Positions 1 through 9,351 of a stretch of DNA of 64,000 bases are shown in pieces. Under the pieces are notes generated by a model. It did not search any database. It saw nothing but the letters and a program-made list of their open reading frames with translations, and was not told where the DNA came from. The stretch spans positions 83,781 to 147,780 of the forward strand of contig NZ_LMHM01000011.1 in the NCBI RefSeq assembly GCF_001427785.1. The letters are read 5' to 3'. Origin of the DNA: Lysobacter sp. Root690. Lineage in GTDB: Bacteria > Pseudomonadota > Gammaproteobacteria > Xanthomonadales > Xanthomonadaceae. The translations under genes were made by a program, and so were the position numbers. How positions within the stretch are numbered: the stretch's first letter is position 1; each line of letters begins with the position of its first letter.

Positions 1-138
1 GAGCCGCGACCGCGCAACCTAAGACCACGACGCAACCACACGCAGCCGGCGTTGGCGCGATCGCCAGCGCACATCGCAACCGTCAGAACCAGATCGTGAA
101 GATTCGGCTGCTGCGTGCACGCACCGGCTCATGCGATT

Positions 139-231
139 TCGCGGTCGCAGCTTGCGCAGCTCCTACAGGAAGCTACGGGTGGCTACGTCTGCTCGGGTCA
201 GACTGTAGGAGCGGCGCAAGCCGCGACCGCG
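139..231. repeat. Inverted pair of dispersed REP-like repeat
   Basis: Two copies of a roughly 29-base element face each other at 139-169 and 203-231. The forward copy begins TGTAGGAGCGGCGCAAGCC and continues GCGACCGCG. The same element recurs at 39544-39567, 39655-39680 and 46206-46233. The first 16 bases of the window look like the tail of another copy. The inverted pair could form a large hairpin at the 3' side of the regulator gene on the minus strand. Confidence 0.75.
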
Positions 232-279
232 TAACTCACAGCCGCGACGCAATTCCAACCCGACGCATCTCGCAAACCC

Positions 280-927
280 TCAAAGCGAATGCGCGGGATC
301 CGCCAGACCGTACTGCGCCGCCAGGCGCGCCAGCGCAATGCTGTCGTTGATCGCGAGCTTCTCGAACAAGCGCGTCTTGTGCGTGTTGACGGTCTTCGCG
401 CTCAGGCTCAGGCGCTTGGCGATTTCTTCCTGACGGAAGCCCTGCACCAGCAGCAAGGCGATTTCCAGTTCGCGCGGCGACAATTCGTCGAACGGCGAAG
501 CGCCGCCGTCGAGATTCGACAAGGCCAGGTTCTGGGCGATGTTGCTGGCCAGATAGCGCTTGCCGCGGGCCACGTCGCGGATCGCGCGCAGCAGTTCGCT
601 GGCGTCGCCGCCCTTGCCGACATAACCCGATGCGCCGGCTTCGAGCAGGCGCTTGGGCATCGGCCCGTCTTCGAGCACCGAGACGATGATCACCCGGGTG
701 CCGTGATCGCCCTTGACGATGCGCTCGGTGACTTCCAGACCGCTGACGCCGGGCAAGTGCAGATCGCACAGCACCACATCGGGCTTGAGTTTGCGGATCT
801 GCGGCAAGGCCTCCTCGCCGCTCTCGACATCGCCGAGTACTTCGATATCCGTCTCCGCCGACAGGATCATGCGCATGCCGGTTCGCACCAGAGCATGGTC
901 GTCCACGATGAATACACGGATGGTCAT
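280..927 (-). CDS. gacA: Two-component response regulator, GacA/UvrY type (NarL/LuxR family)
   Basis: A 215-residue response regulator. The N-terminal receiver has the acidic pair in FIVDDHALV, a phospho-acceptor Asp in VVLCDLHLPG and a Lys in GYVGKGG. The C-terminal LuxR-type helix-turn-helix includes LSPRELE and LSAKTVNTHK. The sequence matches GacA/UvrY regulators, which respond to a BarA/GacS kinase and control small RNAs of the Csr/Rsm system. The start at 927 is preferred because a GGGGAT element lies just upstream. An in-frame ATG at 945 would add six residues. The uvrC and pgsA genes that often follow this gene would lie outside the window. Confidence 0.85.
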   Translation of the reverse strand: MTIRVFIVDDHALVRTGMRMILSAETDIEVLGDVESGEEALPQIRKLKPDVVLCDLHLPGVSGLEVTERIVKGDHGTRVIIVSVLEDGPMPKRLLEAGASGYVGKGGDASELLRAIRDVARGKRYLASNIAQNLALSNLDGGASPFDELSPRELEIALLLVQGFRQEEIAKRLSLSAKTVNTHKTRLFEKLAINDSIALARLAAQYGLADPAHSL

Positions 928-1413
928 ACGATCCCCAGAAAACACGTTCAGCCAACGTAAGCGAGGCTACGCGGCAGTATGAAACCGCGCAAGGCATTGA
1001 TATTCATGACTCAACGACGCCGCCCCGATGCCGCACAAACTCCGGCTTGTCATACGCGAAAAAAGCATCCGTGCCGCGCCAAGCCGATCGCCTTGAATGA
1101 TCTGCGTCACAACCCGGCATTGACTCACCGCAGTTGCCAGCGCTGGCACGCGGTAATGGTATCCGAGTCGTGCCGGGCAAACCCGGCGGCGGCCGACAAT
1201 GGCGGGAAACCGGCGCTTCGTGTCGGTTACGCGATAATCCGCCCGCGCTGGAAAACCAAAACAGCATGACGCGAAGATGCGATCCAGTTCGCTTTTTAAC
1301 GAGACGCGAGCCGCGCTTTCTCAGGTAAGTTCACGACCGAAAACGGCCGGCACCTCCAAGGCACGCATGCCATGCTGACCGCACGCCCCTCTCCCGCACC
1401 CGGAAACCCACTC
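928..1413. other. Intergenic region, no supported gene
   Basis: About 480 bases between the minus-strand response regulator and the plus-strand PEP-mutase-family gene. The reading frames here have no recognisable domain and overlap each other on both strands. It probably carries the divergent promoters. No clear hairpin, tRNA or repeat was seen. Confidence 0.5.
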
Positions 1414-2229
1414 ATGAGCCGTCCGCAAACCGAACTCGCCACCCAGTTCCATGCCCTGCACCACGACGGCCTGCTGCTGCTCGCCAACGCCTGGGACGCC
1501 GGCAGCGCGCGCATGATCGAAAGCCTGGGCGCCAAGGCGATGGCGACCACCAGCGCCGGCGTGGCCTGGTCGCACGGCTATCCCGACGGCGACCTGTTGC
1601 CGGTGCGGCGGCTGGTGGCGACCGTCGCCGACATCGTGCGCGCGATCCAGATACCGCTCACCGTCGACGCCGAGGGCGGCTATTCGGACGATCCGGCCGC
1701 GGTCGCCGAAACCGTGTCGGGGCTGATCGACGTCGGCGCGGTCGGCATCAATCTGGAAGACGGCGGCCAGGATCCCGACCTGCTGTGCGCCAAGATCGAG
1801 CACATCAAGCGCGCGAGCGCGCGCCTGGGCATCGCGCTGTACCTCAACGCGCGCACCGACGTGTACCTGCGCGGCCTGGCGCCGCCGGAACAGCGCGTGG
1901 AAGCCACCCTCGCCCGCGCCGCGCGCTATCGCGCCGCCGGCGCCGATGGCCTGTTCGTGCCCGGCCTGACCGACGAAGCGCAGACCCGCGCGATCGCCAG
2001 CGAGGCCGGCTTGCCGCTGAACCTGCTCGCGCGTCCGGCGCTGCCGTCGGCGGAGGTCCTGCACACCTGGGGCGTGCGCCGCCTAAGCGCCGGCTCGGAT
2101 ATCGCCCAGTCGATGTACGCGCGCATGTCCGCGCTGGCCAGCGGCTTCCTGCGCGACGGCGATTCGCGGCCGCTCGCGGCCGAGGCGACGCCGTACTCGC
2201 AACTCAACGCTTTGTTCGAAGGCCGTTGA
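1414..2229 (+). CDS. Isocitrate lyase / PEP mutase superfamily protein
   Basis: A 271-residue alpha/beta-barrel protein of the isocitrate lyase/phosphoenolpyruvate mutase superfamily. Visible signatures are LLLLANAWDAGSARM near the N-terminus, the metal-site segment VDAEGGY, VGINLEDG, and YLNARTDVYL. The KKCGH catalytic motif of true isocitrate lyases is absent, so a carboxy-PEP mutase-like, oxaloacetate-hydrolase-like or lyase role is more likely. The substrate cannot be read from sequence. The start at 1414 gives the usual family N-terminus; an in-frame ATG at 1372 would add 14 poorly conserved residues. The gene stands alone. Confidence 0.85.
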   Translation: MSRPQTELATQFHALHHDGLLLLANAWDAGSARMIESLGAKAMATTSAGVAWSHGYPDGDLLPVRRLVATVADIVRAIQIPLTVDAEGGYSDDPAAVAETVSGLIDVGAVGINLEDGGQDPDLLCAKIEHIKRASARLGIALYLNARTDVYLRGLAPPEQRVEATLARAARYRAAGADGLFVPGLTDEAQTRAIASEAGLPLNLLARPALPSAEVLHTWGVRRLSAGSDIAQSMYARMSALASGFLRDGDSRPLAAEATPYSQLNALFEGR

Positions 2230-2520
2230 AGAAGCGGAGCGATTGCCCGCGATACCGGCGTATTCGCGCTTGCTCGCCACGCAGCGCAACGAACGCGCCG
2301 CTGACTAAAGCACCGACACCGAATGCATCGCATCGCGATGAGGCGATGCATTCGTTAATTTTTCGCCGTGCGTACAGCGGCGTGTCTAGCTACATCCGGC
2401 TATTTCGCCACGATCGCCGCCCACGTACCGTGCCGCCCAAGCTGGCACGGCGACGGATCGCACCCAACGCCGTACAGTGAAGACACCACGGTTCAATGGA
2501 TGGACTAGCGGAGGATTGTC

Positions 2521-3981
2521 ATGAGCGATCCGAACACCGCGGCGACGGACGCCGCGCAATGGACGAGCCAACAAAAAGCCTTGTGGAAACGCTTGCGCGA
2601 GCATCGTTTCGATGAGCCCGGTTCCGACGAATTCGCGCTGCGCGTGGCCAAGGACGCGCGACTGCAACTCGACGATGCCCACGCCGCGATCGAGGAATAC
2701 CGGCGCTTTTGCTTTCTCGCGGTGGCCGCCGGCCATCCGGTCACGCCGAGCCAGCGGGTCGATCAGGTCTGGCATACCCACATCACCGACACCCGTGGCT
2801 ATCACGCGTTCTGCCAGCAGGTGCTGAAGCAGCAGTTGCACCACGTGCCTTCGCGTGGCGGCGTCGCCGAAGACCGGCGCCACGAAGCGCAATACGCCGA
2901 TACCCTGGACAGTTACCGGCGCTACTTCGGCCCGTTGCCCGAACGCATCTGGCCCGATGCGCGCATCGCCCAGAAAGTCCGCGCACTCAGCCGGGGCTCG
3001 GAACGCGAACCGTCCAACAGCCTGCGCTGGCTGGTGCGCCTGAGTTCTATCACCGCCATCGTCTACATCCTGCTGGCCTCGTACTGCGAACGCCTCAATC
3101 CCCTGCACTGGACCGGCGGCGCGTTCCTGCTGTGGTACCTGACCTTGATGTTTGCCTCGGTACGCCTGAGCGGCTGGCTACTGCGGCGTGCCGGCGATCA
3201 TGGCGACCGCGCCACCCGCAAGGCCGAACCCTGGGAACTGGCCTACCTGGCCGGCGGCGCCAGTCGCGTCGCCGACGCGGTCGTGGCCGAGTTGCTGGCG
3301 CGCGATCTGGTCGTGCTCGAATTCGACCGCAAGGACCTCAACGCCGCGCGCCACAACGATCAGGTGTGGTTGCGTCCGCAACCGCTAATACCGGCGCAGA
3401 TGGAGGCACTTCCGCCGATCCTGCGCGAAGCGATGGATACCATCATCGCCTCGCGCAAGAACCTCTCGCACATCCTCGGCCTGCTGCGCCAACGCTATGA
3501 AGGCATGGACGAGGAACTGCAGCGCGTGGGCCTGGCCAATACCACCGAGCAACGCTTCAAGGCCAAGCTGTGGTCGTTGGTACCGCCGGTGGCGGTGGTC
3601 GTATTGGGCGTGAGCAAGATCGTGATCGGCCTGCAGGGCGATCATCCGGTCGCATTCCTGATAGTGCTGACCGTGCTGATGATGCTGATCACCTTGGTGC
3701 GGATGGCGATCCCGGCCGACGCGACCAGCCGCGCCGGCGAATGGGAGTTGTACCGCGCACGCCGCCAGGCGAACGAGGCCCCAGGCGATGCGCTGACCTA
3801 CGTCGCCCTGATCGGCCCTGCCGCGCTGATGGGCACGCCGCTGGAAAGCTACAACCTGGTGCGCGAACCGAGTGGTCACGGCGGCGTAGGCGGCGGAGAT
3901 GGGGGTGGCGGCGGTGGGGGTGGCGATGGCGGCGGGGGCGGTGGTTGCGGCGGCGGTTGTGGTGGATGCGGCGGCAGTTGA
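2521..3981 (+). CDS. GRDP-like/TIGR04222-type membrane protein with Gly-Cys-rich tail
   Basis: A 486-residue protein. Residues about 55-150 contain a segment (VDQVWHTHITDTRGYHAFC) like the glycine-rich-domain-protein (DUF1399-type) family. Four hydrophobic segments follow, near residues 180-197, 202-222, 345-365 and 370-390. The last ~35 residues are almost only Gly with four Cys. This layout resembles membrane proteins named after TIGR04222, whose function is unknown. A GGAGG ribosome site lies just before the ATG. A hairpin with a T-run follows the gene. The Gly/Cys tail is of low complexity and could be mis-sequenced, but the frame stays open to a clean TGA. Confidence 0.75.
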   Translation: MSDPNTAATDAAQWTSQQKALWKRLREHRFDEPGSDEFALRVAKDARLQLDDAHAAIEEYRRFCFLAVAAGHPVTPSQRVDQVWHTHITDTRGYHAFCQQVLKQQLHHVPSRGGVAEDRRHEAQYADTLDSYRRYFGPLPERIWPDARIAQKVRALSRGSEREPSNSLRWLVRLSSITAIVYILLASYCERLNPLHWTGGAFLLWYLTLMFASVRLSGWLLRRAGDHGDRATRKAEPWELAYLAGGASRVADAVVAELLARDLVVLEFDRKDLNAARHNDQVWLRPQPLIPAQMEALPPILREAMDTIIASRKNLSHILGLLRQRYEGMDEELQRVGLANTTEQRFKAKLWSLVPPVAVVVLGVSKIVIGLQGDHPVAFLIVLTVLMMLITLVRMAIPADATSRAGEWELYRARRQANEAPGDALTYVALIGPAALMGTPLESYNLVREPSGHGGVGGGDGGGGGGGGDGGGGGGCGGGCGGCGGS

Positions 3982-4066
3982 CGTCGGTGTTACGGTTCGC
4001 CGCGGCTCAGCTCAATCCGGCCCAACCCGACTCAAGCCATCGAAACCTCTGTAGCGCCAATGTAGA

Positions 4067-4106
4067 CAGCCTGTGCCCACGGTATCGCGGCGACAGGCTG
4101 CTTTTT
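4067..4106 (+). terminator. Rho-independent terminator after the Gly-Cys membrane protein
   Basis: CAGCCTGT at 4067-4074 pairs with ACAGGCTG at 4093-4100 and is followed by CTTTTT. It lies 85 bases after the stop codon, in the sense orientation. Confidence 0.55.
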
Positions 4107-4218
4107 GAGGTCCTCGATCGCACGGCCGGATTAATCGGAACCGTTAGCGATGGCCTCGCATCGGGACAAACGCGCACCCGTTCGAGTGCGCGCGGATTCA
4201 CCCCCATAAACCGCCGGA

Positions 4219-4962
4219 TCAGAACGTCCCCGCCGTCGGCCGCACGATCACTTCGCTGACATCGACATCGGCCGGCTGTTCGATCGCGAACGCGATCGCG
4301 CGCGCGATCGCATCGGGCTGGATCGCGATGCGGCGGAATTCCTTCATGCCCTGCGCGGTGGCCGGATCGGTGATGGTGTCGGCCAGTTCCGACTCGACCA
4401 CACCCGGCGAAATCGTGGTCACCCGGATCGTGTCGCTCTCCTGGCGCAGGCCGTCGGAGATCGCCCACACCGCGAACTTGGTCGCGCAGTACACCGCCGC
4501 GGTCGGCACCACGTAGTGCGCGCCCAATGACGCGACGTTGATCACCTGGCCCGATCCCTGCGCCTGCATCACCGGCAGGATCGCCGCGATCCCGTGCAGC
4601 ACGCCGCGGATGTTCACGTCGATCATGCGGTTCCACTCGTCAAGCTTGAGCGCGCTCAGCGGCGACAGCGGCATGATCCCGGCGTTGTTGACCAGCACGT
4701 CGACGCGGCCGAATTGCTGCTGGGCGTAAGCGACGAACGCGGCGACATCGGCCGCGTCGGTGACGTCGAGCAGGCGCTGGCGGATCGATCCGCCGGTCGC
4801 GGTGATGGCCTGCTCCAGCGCCTGCAGCCGCTCGCCGCGGCGCGCGCCGATCACCACGTTGGCGCCGCGCTGCGCCAGCAGCTTCGCGGTGGCCTCGCCG
4901 ATGCCGCTGCTGGCGCCGGTGATCAATACGGTCTTGCCGTGCAGAGAAGTGTTGTCGCTCAT
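4219..4962 (-). CDS. Short-chain dehydrogenase/reductase (NADP-type SDR)
   Basis: A 247-residue classical SDR. It shows the cofactor motif TGASSGIG near residue 15, the NNAG motif, a catalytic Ser in INVASLGAHY, and the YCATK (YxxxK) active site. It resembles the widespread SDR oxidoreductases of unknown substrate (YdfG-like). The ATG at 4962 follows a GAGGAAA ribosome site. The same frame stays open far upstream, but that extension overlaps the divergent AraC gene and is not real. The divergent regulator at 5197 probably controls this gene. Confidence 0.9.
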   Translation of the reverse strand: MSDNTSLHGKTVLITGASSGIGEATAKLLAQRGANVVIGARRGERLQALEQAITATGGSIRQRLLDVTDAADVAAFVAYAQQQFGRVDVLVNNAGIMPLSPLSALKLDEWNRMIDVNIRGVLHGIAAILPVMQAQGSGQVINVASLGAHYVVPTAAVYCATKFAVWAISDGLRQESDTIRVTTISPGVVESELADTITDPATAQGMKEFRRIAIQPDAIARAIAFAIEQPADVDVSEVIVRPTAGTF

Positions 4963-5196
4963 GTCGGTTTCCTCGTGTTCGGACGGCGGACGCGGGTCGT
5001 CCGGCCTGCGGCGAACTTTGAGGAACCGCGGCCCCGCGGCGATAGCACGATCGCCGCGCACTCTTGCACGATCCTCCAGACCCGCCCGCGAAGGCTTGTC
5101 CGGCCATCGCCGCGCGCGGATCATCGCCGCATCGGGCCGATCGGCGTAATTCGCTGAAAACCACGGCCCGCATCCCACCGAGGCGATGTTCCCATC

Positions 5197-6099
5197 ATGA
5201 CTGCCGCACACCTGCTCGCTCGCGCGATTGACCGATACTCCGACGGCGACGGCCTGCATCCGACCGCATTGCCGCGGGTTCAGCTGATCCGTTGCAGCCG
5301 CCCGGTCGATGCGCTGCACGAACTGCATCGGCCCGCGGTCTGCATCGTCGCCCAGGGCCGCAAGCGGGTGATCCTCGGCGATCGCATCTACGAATACGAT
5401 CGCCAGCGCTATCTGGTGGTCTCGGTCGACGTGCCGATCATCGGCGAGATCGTTCACGCCAGCGAGGACGAACCCTATCTGTGCCTGCGCATCGATCTCG
5501 AACCGGCGCTGCTGAGCGCGCTGTGGATCGAATCGGGACTGCCGCCGGCGGTCGAGACCGCGCCTGGGCCCAGCCTGATGCTCAGCGACGCCACCGCCGA
5601 TCTGCTCGATGCCGCGGTGCGTCTGTTGAATCTGCTCGACACGCCCGCCGACATTGCGATGCTGGCGCCGCTGATCGAACGCGAAATCCTGTACCGCCTG
5701 ATCAAGGGCGAGCAGGCCTCGCGCCTGTACGACATCGCCCACGGCGAAAGCCGCGGCCGTCAGGTGCATCGCGCGATCGACTGGATCAAGCGCAATTTCC
5801 GCGAACCCTTCGACATGGCCGAACTCGCCGCGCACGCGCGTATGAGCGCCTCGGCCCTGCACGCGCACTTCAAGACCGTCACCCGCATGAGCCCGTTGCA
5901 GTACCAGAAGCAACTGCGTCTGCAGCAGGCGCGCGGGCTGATGCTGGGCCAGGCCATGGACGCGGCCAGCGCCGGCCACGCGGTCGGCTACGAAAGCCCC
6001 TCGCAGTTCAGCCGCGAATACGCGCGCCTATTCGGCGCGCCGCCGTTGCGCGACGTGGCGCGGCTGCGCGAACTGCCATCGGGCTTTCAGGGCACTTGA
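5197..6099 (+). CDS. AraC-family transcriptional regulator
   Basis: A 300-residue regulator with an N-terminal cupin-like AraC_N domain (residues about 20-160; AVCIVAQGRKRVILGDRIYEY) and two C-terminal helix-turn-helix motifs (MAELAAHARMSASALHAHFK and SAGHAVGYESPSQFSREYAR). It is transcribed away from the SDR gene at 4962, leaving a 234-base shared promoter region. This arrangement is typical of an AraC regulator that activates a divergent oxidoreductase in response to a small molecule. It ends 24 bases before the convergent end of the lanthipeptide-export operon. Confidence 0.9.
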   Translation: MTAAHLLARAIDRYSDGDGLHPTALPRVQLIRCSRPVDALHELHRPAVCIVAQGRKRVILGDRIYEYDRQRYLVVSVDVPIIGEIVHASEDEPYLCLRIDLEPALLSALWIESGLPPAVETAPGPSLMLSDATADLLDAAVRLLNLLDTPADIAMLAPLIEREILYRLIKGEQASRLYDIAHGESRGRQVHRAIDWIKRNFREPFDMAELAAHARMSASALHAHFKTVTRMSPLQYQKQLRLQQARGLMLGQAMDAASAGHAVGYESPSQFSREYARLFGAPPLRDVARLRELPSGFQGT

Positions 6100-6123
6100 A
6101 CCGGCGCCGCATGCGCGGCCGGC

Positions 6124-8553
6124 TCAATCCACGCGCAGCGCCTGCATCGGGTCCGAGCGCGCGACCCGCAACGCCGGCAGCGCGGTGGCCACGGCCGCGG
6201 CGAGCGCCAACACCAGCGCCACCGCCAGCATCGCCAGCGGATCGGCCGCGCCGACCCCGAACAGGAAACGCCGGATCACCCGCGCCGCCAGCAACGCCGC
6301 GAGCAAGCCCGCGCCCAGGCCGATCGCGACCTGCACCGCGCTGTCGCGGAACACCAGCGCCAGCAGACGCCGCGCGCTCGCGCCGAGCGCGGCGCGCACG
6401 CCGTACTCGTGACGGCGCGCGGCCACGTTGACCGACAGCACCGCATACAGCCCGATGCAGGCCAGCGACAGCGCCAGCAGCGAGAACAATCCGACCAGCA
6501 GCAACTGCAGCCGGCTTTCGCCCATCGCTTCATCGACCACCGAGCGCATCGAACGGATATCGCCGATCGGTTGCCGTGGCGCCGCCTCGGCCACGGCCTT
6601 GCGCAGCGCCGGCTCCAGGTTCGCGATCTGCCCGCGCGTGCGCACCGCGTAGTTCAAGGGGCCGAATTCGCGCATCGTGTTCCACAACTTGGGCGGCATC
6701 TGCGCGAGCGGCACGTACACGATCGGCGGCGCCGGTTCGGCCGGCCCGAACTGGCGCACATCGCCGACCACGCCGACCACCCGCATCGTCGGCATCGCAT
6801 TGCCGTCGCCGCGGCCCATGCGCAGGGTCTGGCCCAACGGATCGCCCTTGAAATAGGCGCTCGCGAACGCGGCGCTGACCACGCACACCGGTTCGGCGCC
6901 GTGGCTGTCGCGCGCGTCGAACACGCGCCCGGCGCTGCTGGCGATGGCGAACAGCGCGAAGTAGTCGCCGTCGACCGGGCGGTACTGCGGCTGGATCGAG
7001 CGCCCGTCGGCCAGGGTCGCCGGCAGATTGAGCTGCGAGCCCAGCGGCAGGTTGCCGGTCACCGCGACCGACTGCACGCCCGGCAACGCGCGCAAGCGAT
7101 CGAGCACCGCGCGCGTCTGCGCGTTGACCGCGTCGATGTCGGTGTAGATGCGCCGCACCGGCGCCAGCTTGAAGGTCTCCACCGAGGTCGCGTCGAACCC
7201 CAGCGGCACCGAATTCAATTCGTACAGGCTGCGCATGAACAAACTCGCGACCACCAACAACAATGCCGCCAGCGCCACCTGCGCGATCACCAGTACCCGC
7301 CCCAGACGCCCGGCGTGCCGGCTCAATCCGGAGCGGCCGCCGCCGACCAGTTCGGCGCTGAGGCTGCGCACGCGGCCGCGCCACACGCCCAGCACGGCCG
7401 CGAGCAACGCCACCAGCACGCCGATCGCCAGCGCGAACCAGCCGCCGGCCGCGACCAGCGCGATGCGTCCGCCAGGCAACCACTGCGGCGGCACCGAACC
7501 GCCCAACAGCCGCAGGCCGGCCCAGGCCAGCGCGATTCCGGCGACACTGCCGCAGGCGCCGATCAACAGCGCTTCGGCGAACGCCGGCATCGCCAAGCGC
7601 AGGCCCGACGCGCCCAACGCCGCGCGCACCGCGCTGTCGTGGGTGCGCACGATCGAACGCTGGATCACCAGGTTGGTCAGGTTGATCGCGGCGATCGCCA
7701 GCACGCACAGGGCCGCGGCGAAGAACAGCCACAAGGTCGCGCCGGTGGCGCCGGTGTAGAACTCGCGCAGCGGCATGGCGAGGTAACGCTGGCGCGACAG
7801 ATGCTGGTACGCCTCCGGCGCCATGCCCGAGCGCAGGTCGCCGATCAAGGCGTGGATGCGCGCGTCGATTCGCGCGTTCAACCCCGCGGCCGGGCCGCGC
7901 AGGCGCGCGATCGCATACTGGTTGGTGTCCATGTCCTGGCTGATGGGCGCGAGCCGCATCGGAACCAGCAGGTCGAAGTCCTCGACCCAGGCGAAGTCTT
8001 TCGGCAGCACGCCGATGATCCGCGCCGGCTTGCCTTCCAGCACGATCGAACGGCCGAGCACGTTCGCATCGCCGCCGAACTGGGCGATCCAGAAGCCGTG
8101 GCCGATCACCACCACCCGGTCGCCTTCGGGGCGATCCTCGGCGTCGCTGAAATTGCGGCCCAGCGCCATGCGCACGCCGAGCGTTTGCAGGAATCCATGG
8201 TCGGCCAGCAACAACGGACTGACCAGCAACGCATCGTCGCGCACGACATTGACGTTGCGCACGAACGAGGAGGCGATGCCGCTGGCGGAAAATTCCGGCA
8301 GTTCGCGCAGGCTGCGCTGGATCGCCGGCGCGGCGACCACGCTGCCTTCGTAGTCCATGCCGATCGCGACCAGTTGTTGCGGCTGCGCGAACGGCAGCGG
8401 CCGCAGCAGTCCCTGATAGAGCAGCGAGAACACCGCGCAACTGGCGGCCACGCCGAGCGCGAGGGTCAGCGCCGCGACCAGCAGATAACCCGGCTTGCGC
8501 AGCAGATTGCGCCACGCGCGCAGCCATTCGCCCAGGATCAGCATCGCGGCCAT
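6124..8553 (-). CDS. ABC transporter permease, MacB/ADOP-type (FtsX domains)
   Basis: An 809-residue permease with an N-terminal membrane helix, a MacB-like periplasmic domain, three helices, and then a second copy of the FtsX-type arrangement. This doubled layout is that of ADOP permeases. It lacks its own ATPase domain and relies on the ATPase encoded just upstream. The ATG at 8553 follows the ATPase stop by two bases. A GTG at 8559 would overlap that stop as GTGA and is an alternative start. Last gene of the lanthipeptide operon; it likely acts with the adaptor (9352) and ATPase (8556) in export or self-protection, which is inferred from context. Confidence 0.85.
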   Translation of the reverse strand: MAAMLILGEWLRAWRNLLRKPGYLLVAALTLALGVAASCAVFSLLYQGLLRPLPFAQPQQLVAIGMDYEGSVVAAPAIQRSLRELPEFSASGIASSFVRNVNVVRDDALLVSPLLLADHGFLQTLGVRMALGRNFSDAEDRPEGDRVVVIGHGFWIAQFGGDANVLGRSIVLEGKPARIIGVLPKDFAWVEDFDLLVPMRLAPISQDMDTNQYAIARLRGPAAGLNARIDARIHALIGDLRSGMAPEAYQHLSRQRYLAMPLREFYTGATGATLWLFFAAALCVLAIAAINLTNLVIQRSIVRTHDSAVRAALGASGLRLAMPAFAEALLIGACGSVAGIALAWAGLRLLGGSVPPQWLPGGRIALVAAGGWFALAIGVLVALLAAVLGVWRGRVRSLSAELVGGGRSGLSRHAGRLGRVLVIAQVALAALLLVVASLFMRSLYELNSVPLGFDATSVETFKLAPVRRIYTDIDAVNAQTRAVLDRLRALPGVQSVAVTGNLPLGSQLNLPATLADGRSIQPQYRPVDGDYFALFAIASSAGRVFDARDSHGAEPVCVVSAAFASAYFKGDPLGQTLRMGRGDGNAMPTMRVVGVVGDVRQFGPAEPAPPIVYVPLAQMPPKLWNTMREFGPLNYAVRTRGQIANLEPALRKAVAEAAPRQPIGDIRSMRSVVDEAMGESRLQLLLVGLFSLLALSLACIGLYAVLSVNVAARRHEYGVRAALGASARRLLALVFRDSAVQVAIGLGAGLLAALLAARVIRRFLFGVGAADPLAMLAVALVLALAAAVATALPALRVARSDPMQALRVD

Positions 8554-8555
8554 GC

Positions 8556-9335
8556 TCACACCGCTTCCGCGTTGTCGGAATGGATGCGCCCGTCGAGCAT
8601 GCGCACCACGCGCCCGGCGCGCGCGGCGAAGCTCGGATCGTGGCTGACCATGCACAAGGTCGAACCGCCGCGATGCAGATCTTCGAGCAGGCCCATGACC
8701 GCCTCGCCGTTGTGGCTGTCGAGGTTGCCGGTGGGTTCGTCGGCGAGCAGGATCGCCGGTTCGCCGACCAGCGCGCGCGCCACCGCCACGCGCTGCTGCT
8801 GGCCGCCGGACAACTGCCCCGGGTAGTGCCGCGCGCGATGCGCCATGCCCACCCGTTCGAGCGCGCTGGCTACGCGGCGGCGGCGCTCGTCGCGGCCGAT
8901 CGCGTTGCGGTAGGTCAACGGCAGTTCGACGTTTTCCTCCACGCTCAGATCGGCGATCAGGTTGAACGACTGGAAGATGAAGCCGATCTCGTCGTTGCGG
9001 ATCTGCGCGCGCGCCGCGCGGCCGAGCCCGGCGACATCGCGGCCGTTGAGCCAGTACTCGCCGCCGCTGGGCGCATCGAGCAGGCCGAGGATCGACAGCA
9101 GAGTCGATTTGCCGCAACCCGACGGCCCGGTGATGGCGACGAAATCGCCGCGCGCGATCTCCAGCGACACCGCCGACAGCGCGTGGGTCTGCACTTCGTC
9201 GGTATCGAAGACCTTGTCCAGCCCGCGCAGCCGGATCAGCGGCGTGGCGGCCGCGGCGGCGTGTACGGCCGACGCCTCGCCGGTCGCGGCAACGCCTTCG
9301 CCCTGAAGGGATTGGAAACTGGCTGCTGCGTTCAT
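8556..9335 (-). CDS. ABC transporter ATP-binding protein (MacB/LolD-like)
   Basis: A 259-residue ATPase subunit. It shows Walker A GPSGCGKST, a Q-loop region in IGFIFQSFNL, the signature LSGGQQQRVAVARAL, Walker B LLADEPTGNLD and the H-loop SHD. This is the LolD/MacB ATPase subgroup, which drives mechanotransmission permeases instead of channel-type transport. About 30 poorly conserved residues precede the core. It is encoded 16 bases after the adaptor gene and directly before the FtsX-type permease, so the three form one tripartite-type system. Confidence 0.92.
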   Translation of the reverse strand: MNAAASFQSLQGEGVAATGEASAVHAAAAATPLIRLRGLDKVFDTDEVQTHALSAVSLEIARGDFVAITGPSGCGKSTLLSILGLLDAPSGGEYWLNGRDVAGLGRAARAQIRNDEIGFIFQSFNLIADLSVEENVELPLTYRNAIGRDERRRRVASALERVGMAHRARHYPGQLSGGQQQRVAVARALVGEPAILLADEPTGNLDSHNGEAVMGLLEDLHRGGSTLCMVSHDPSFAARAGRVVRMLDGRIHSDNAEAV

Positions 9336-9351
9336 GCGCGCTCCGTAGTGA

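Noticed and set aside
4219-5979. Long 586-codon minus-strand frame
   Set aside because: Only the last 247 codons match an SDR. The upstream part is antisense to the AraC gene and crosses the promoter region.
6124-9117. 997-codon permease frame running through the ATPase gene
   Set aside because: The upstream third is an alternate-frame reading of the ABC ATPase. The permease begins at 8553 or 8559.
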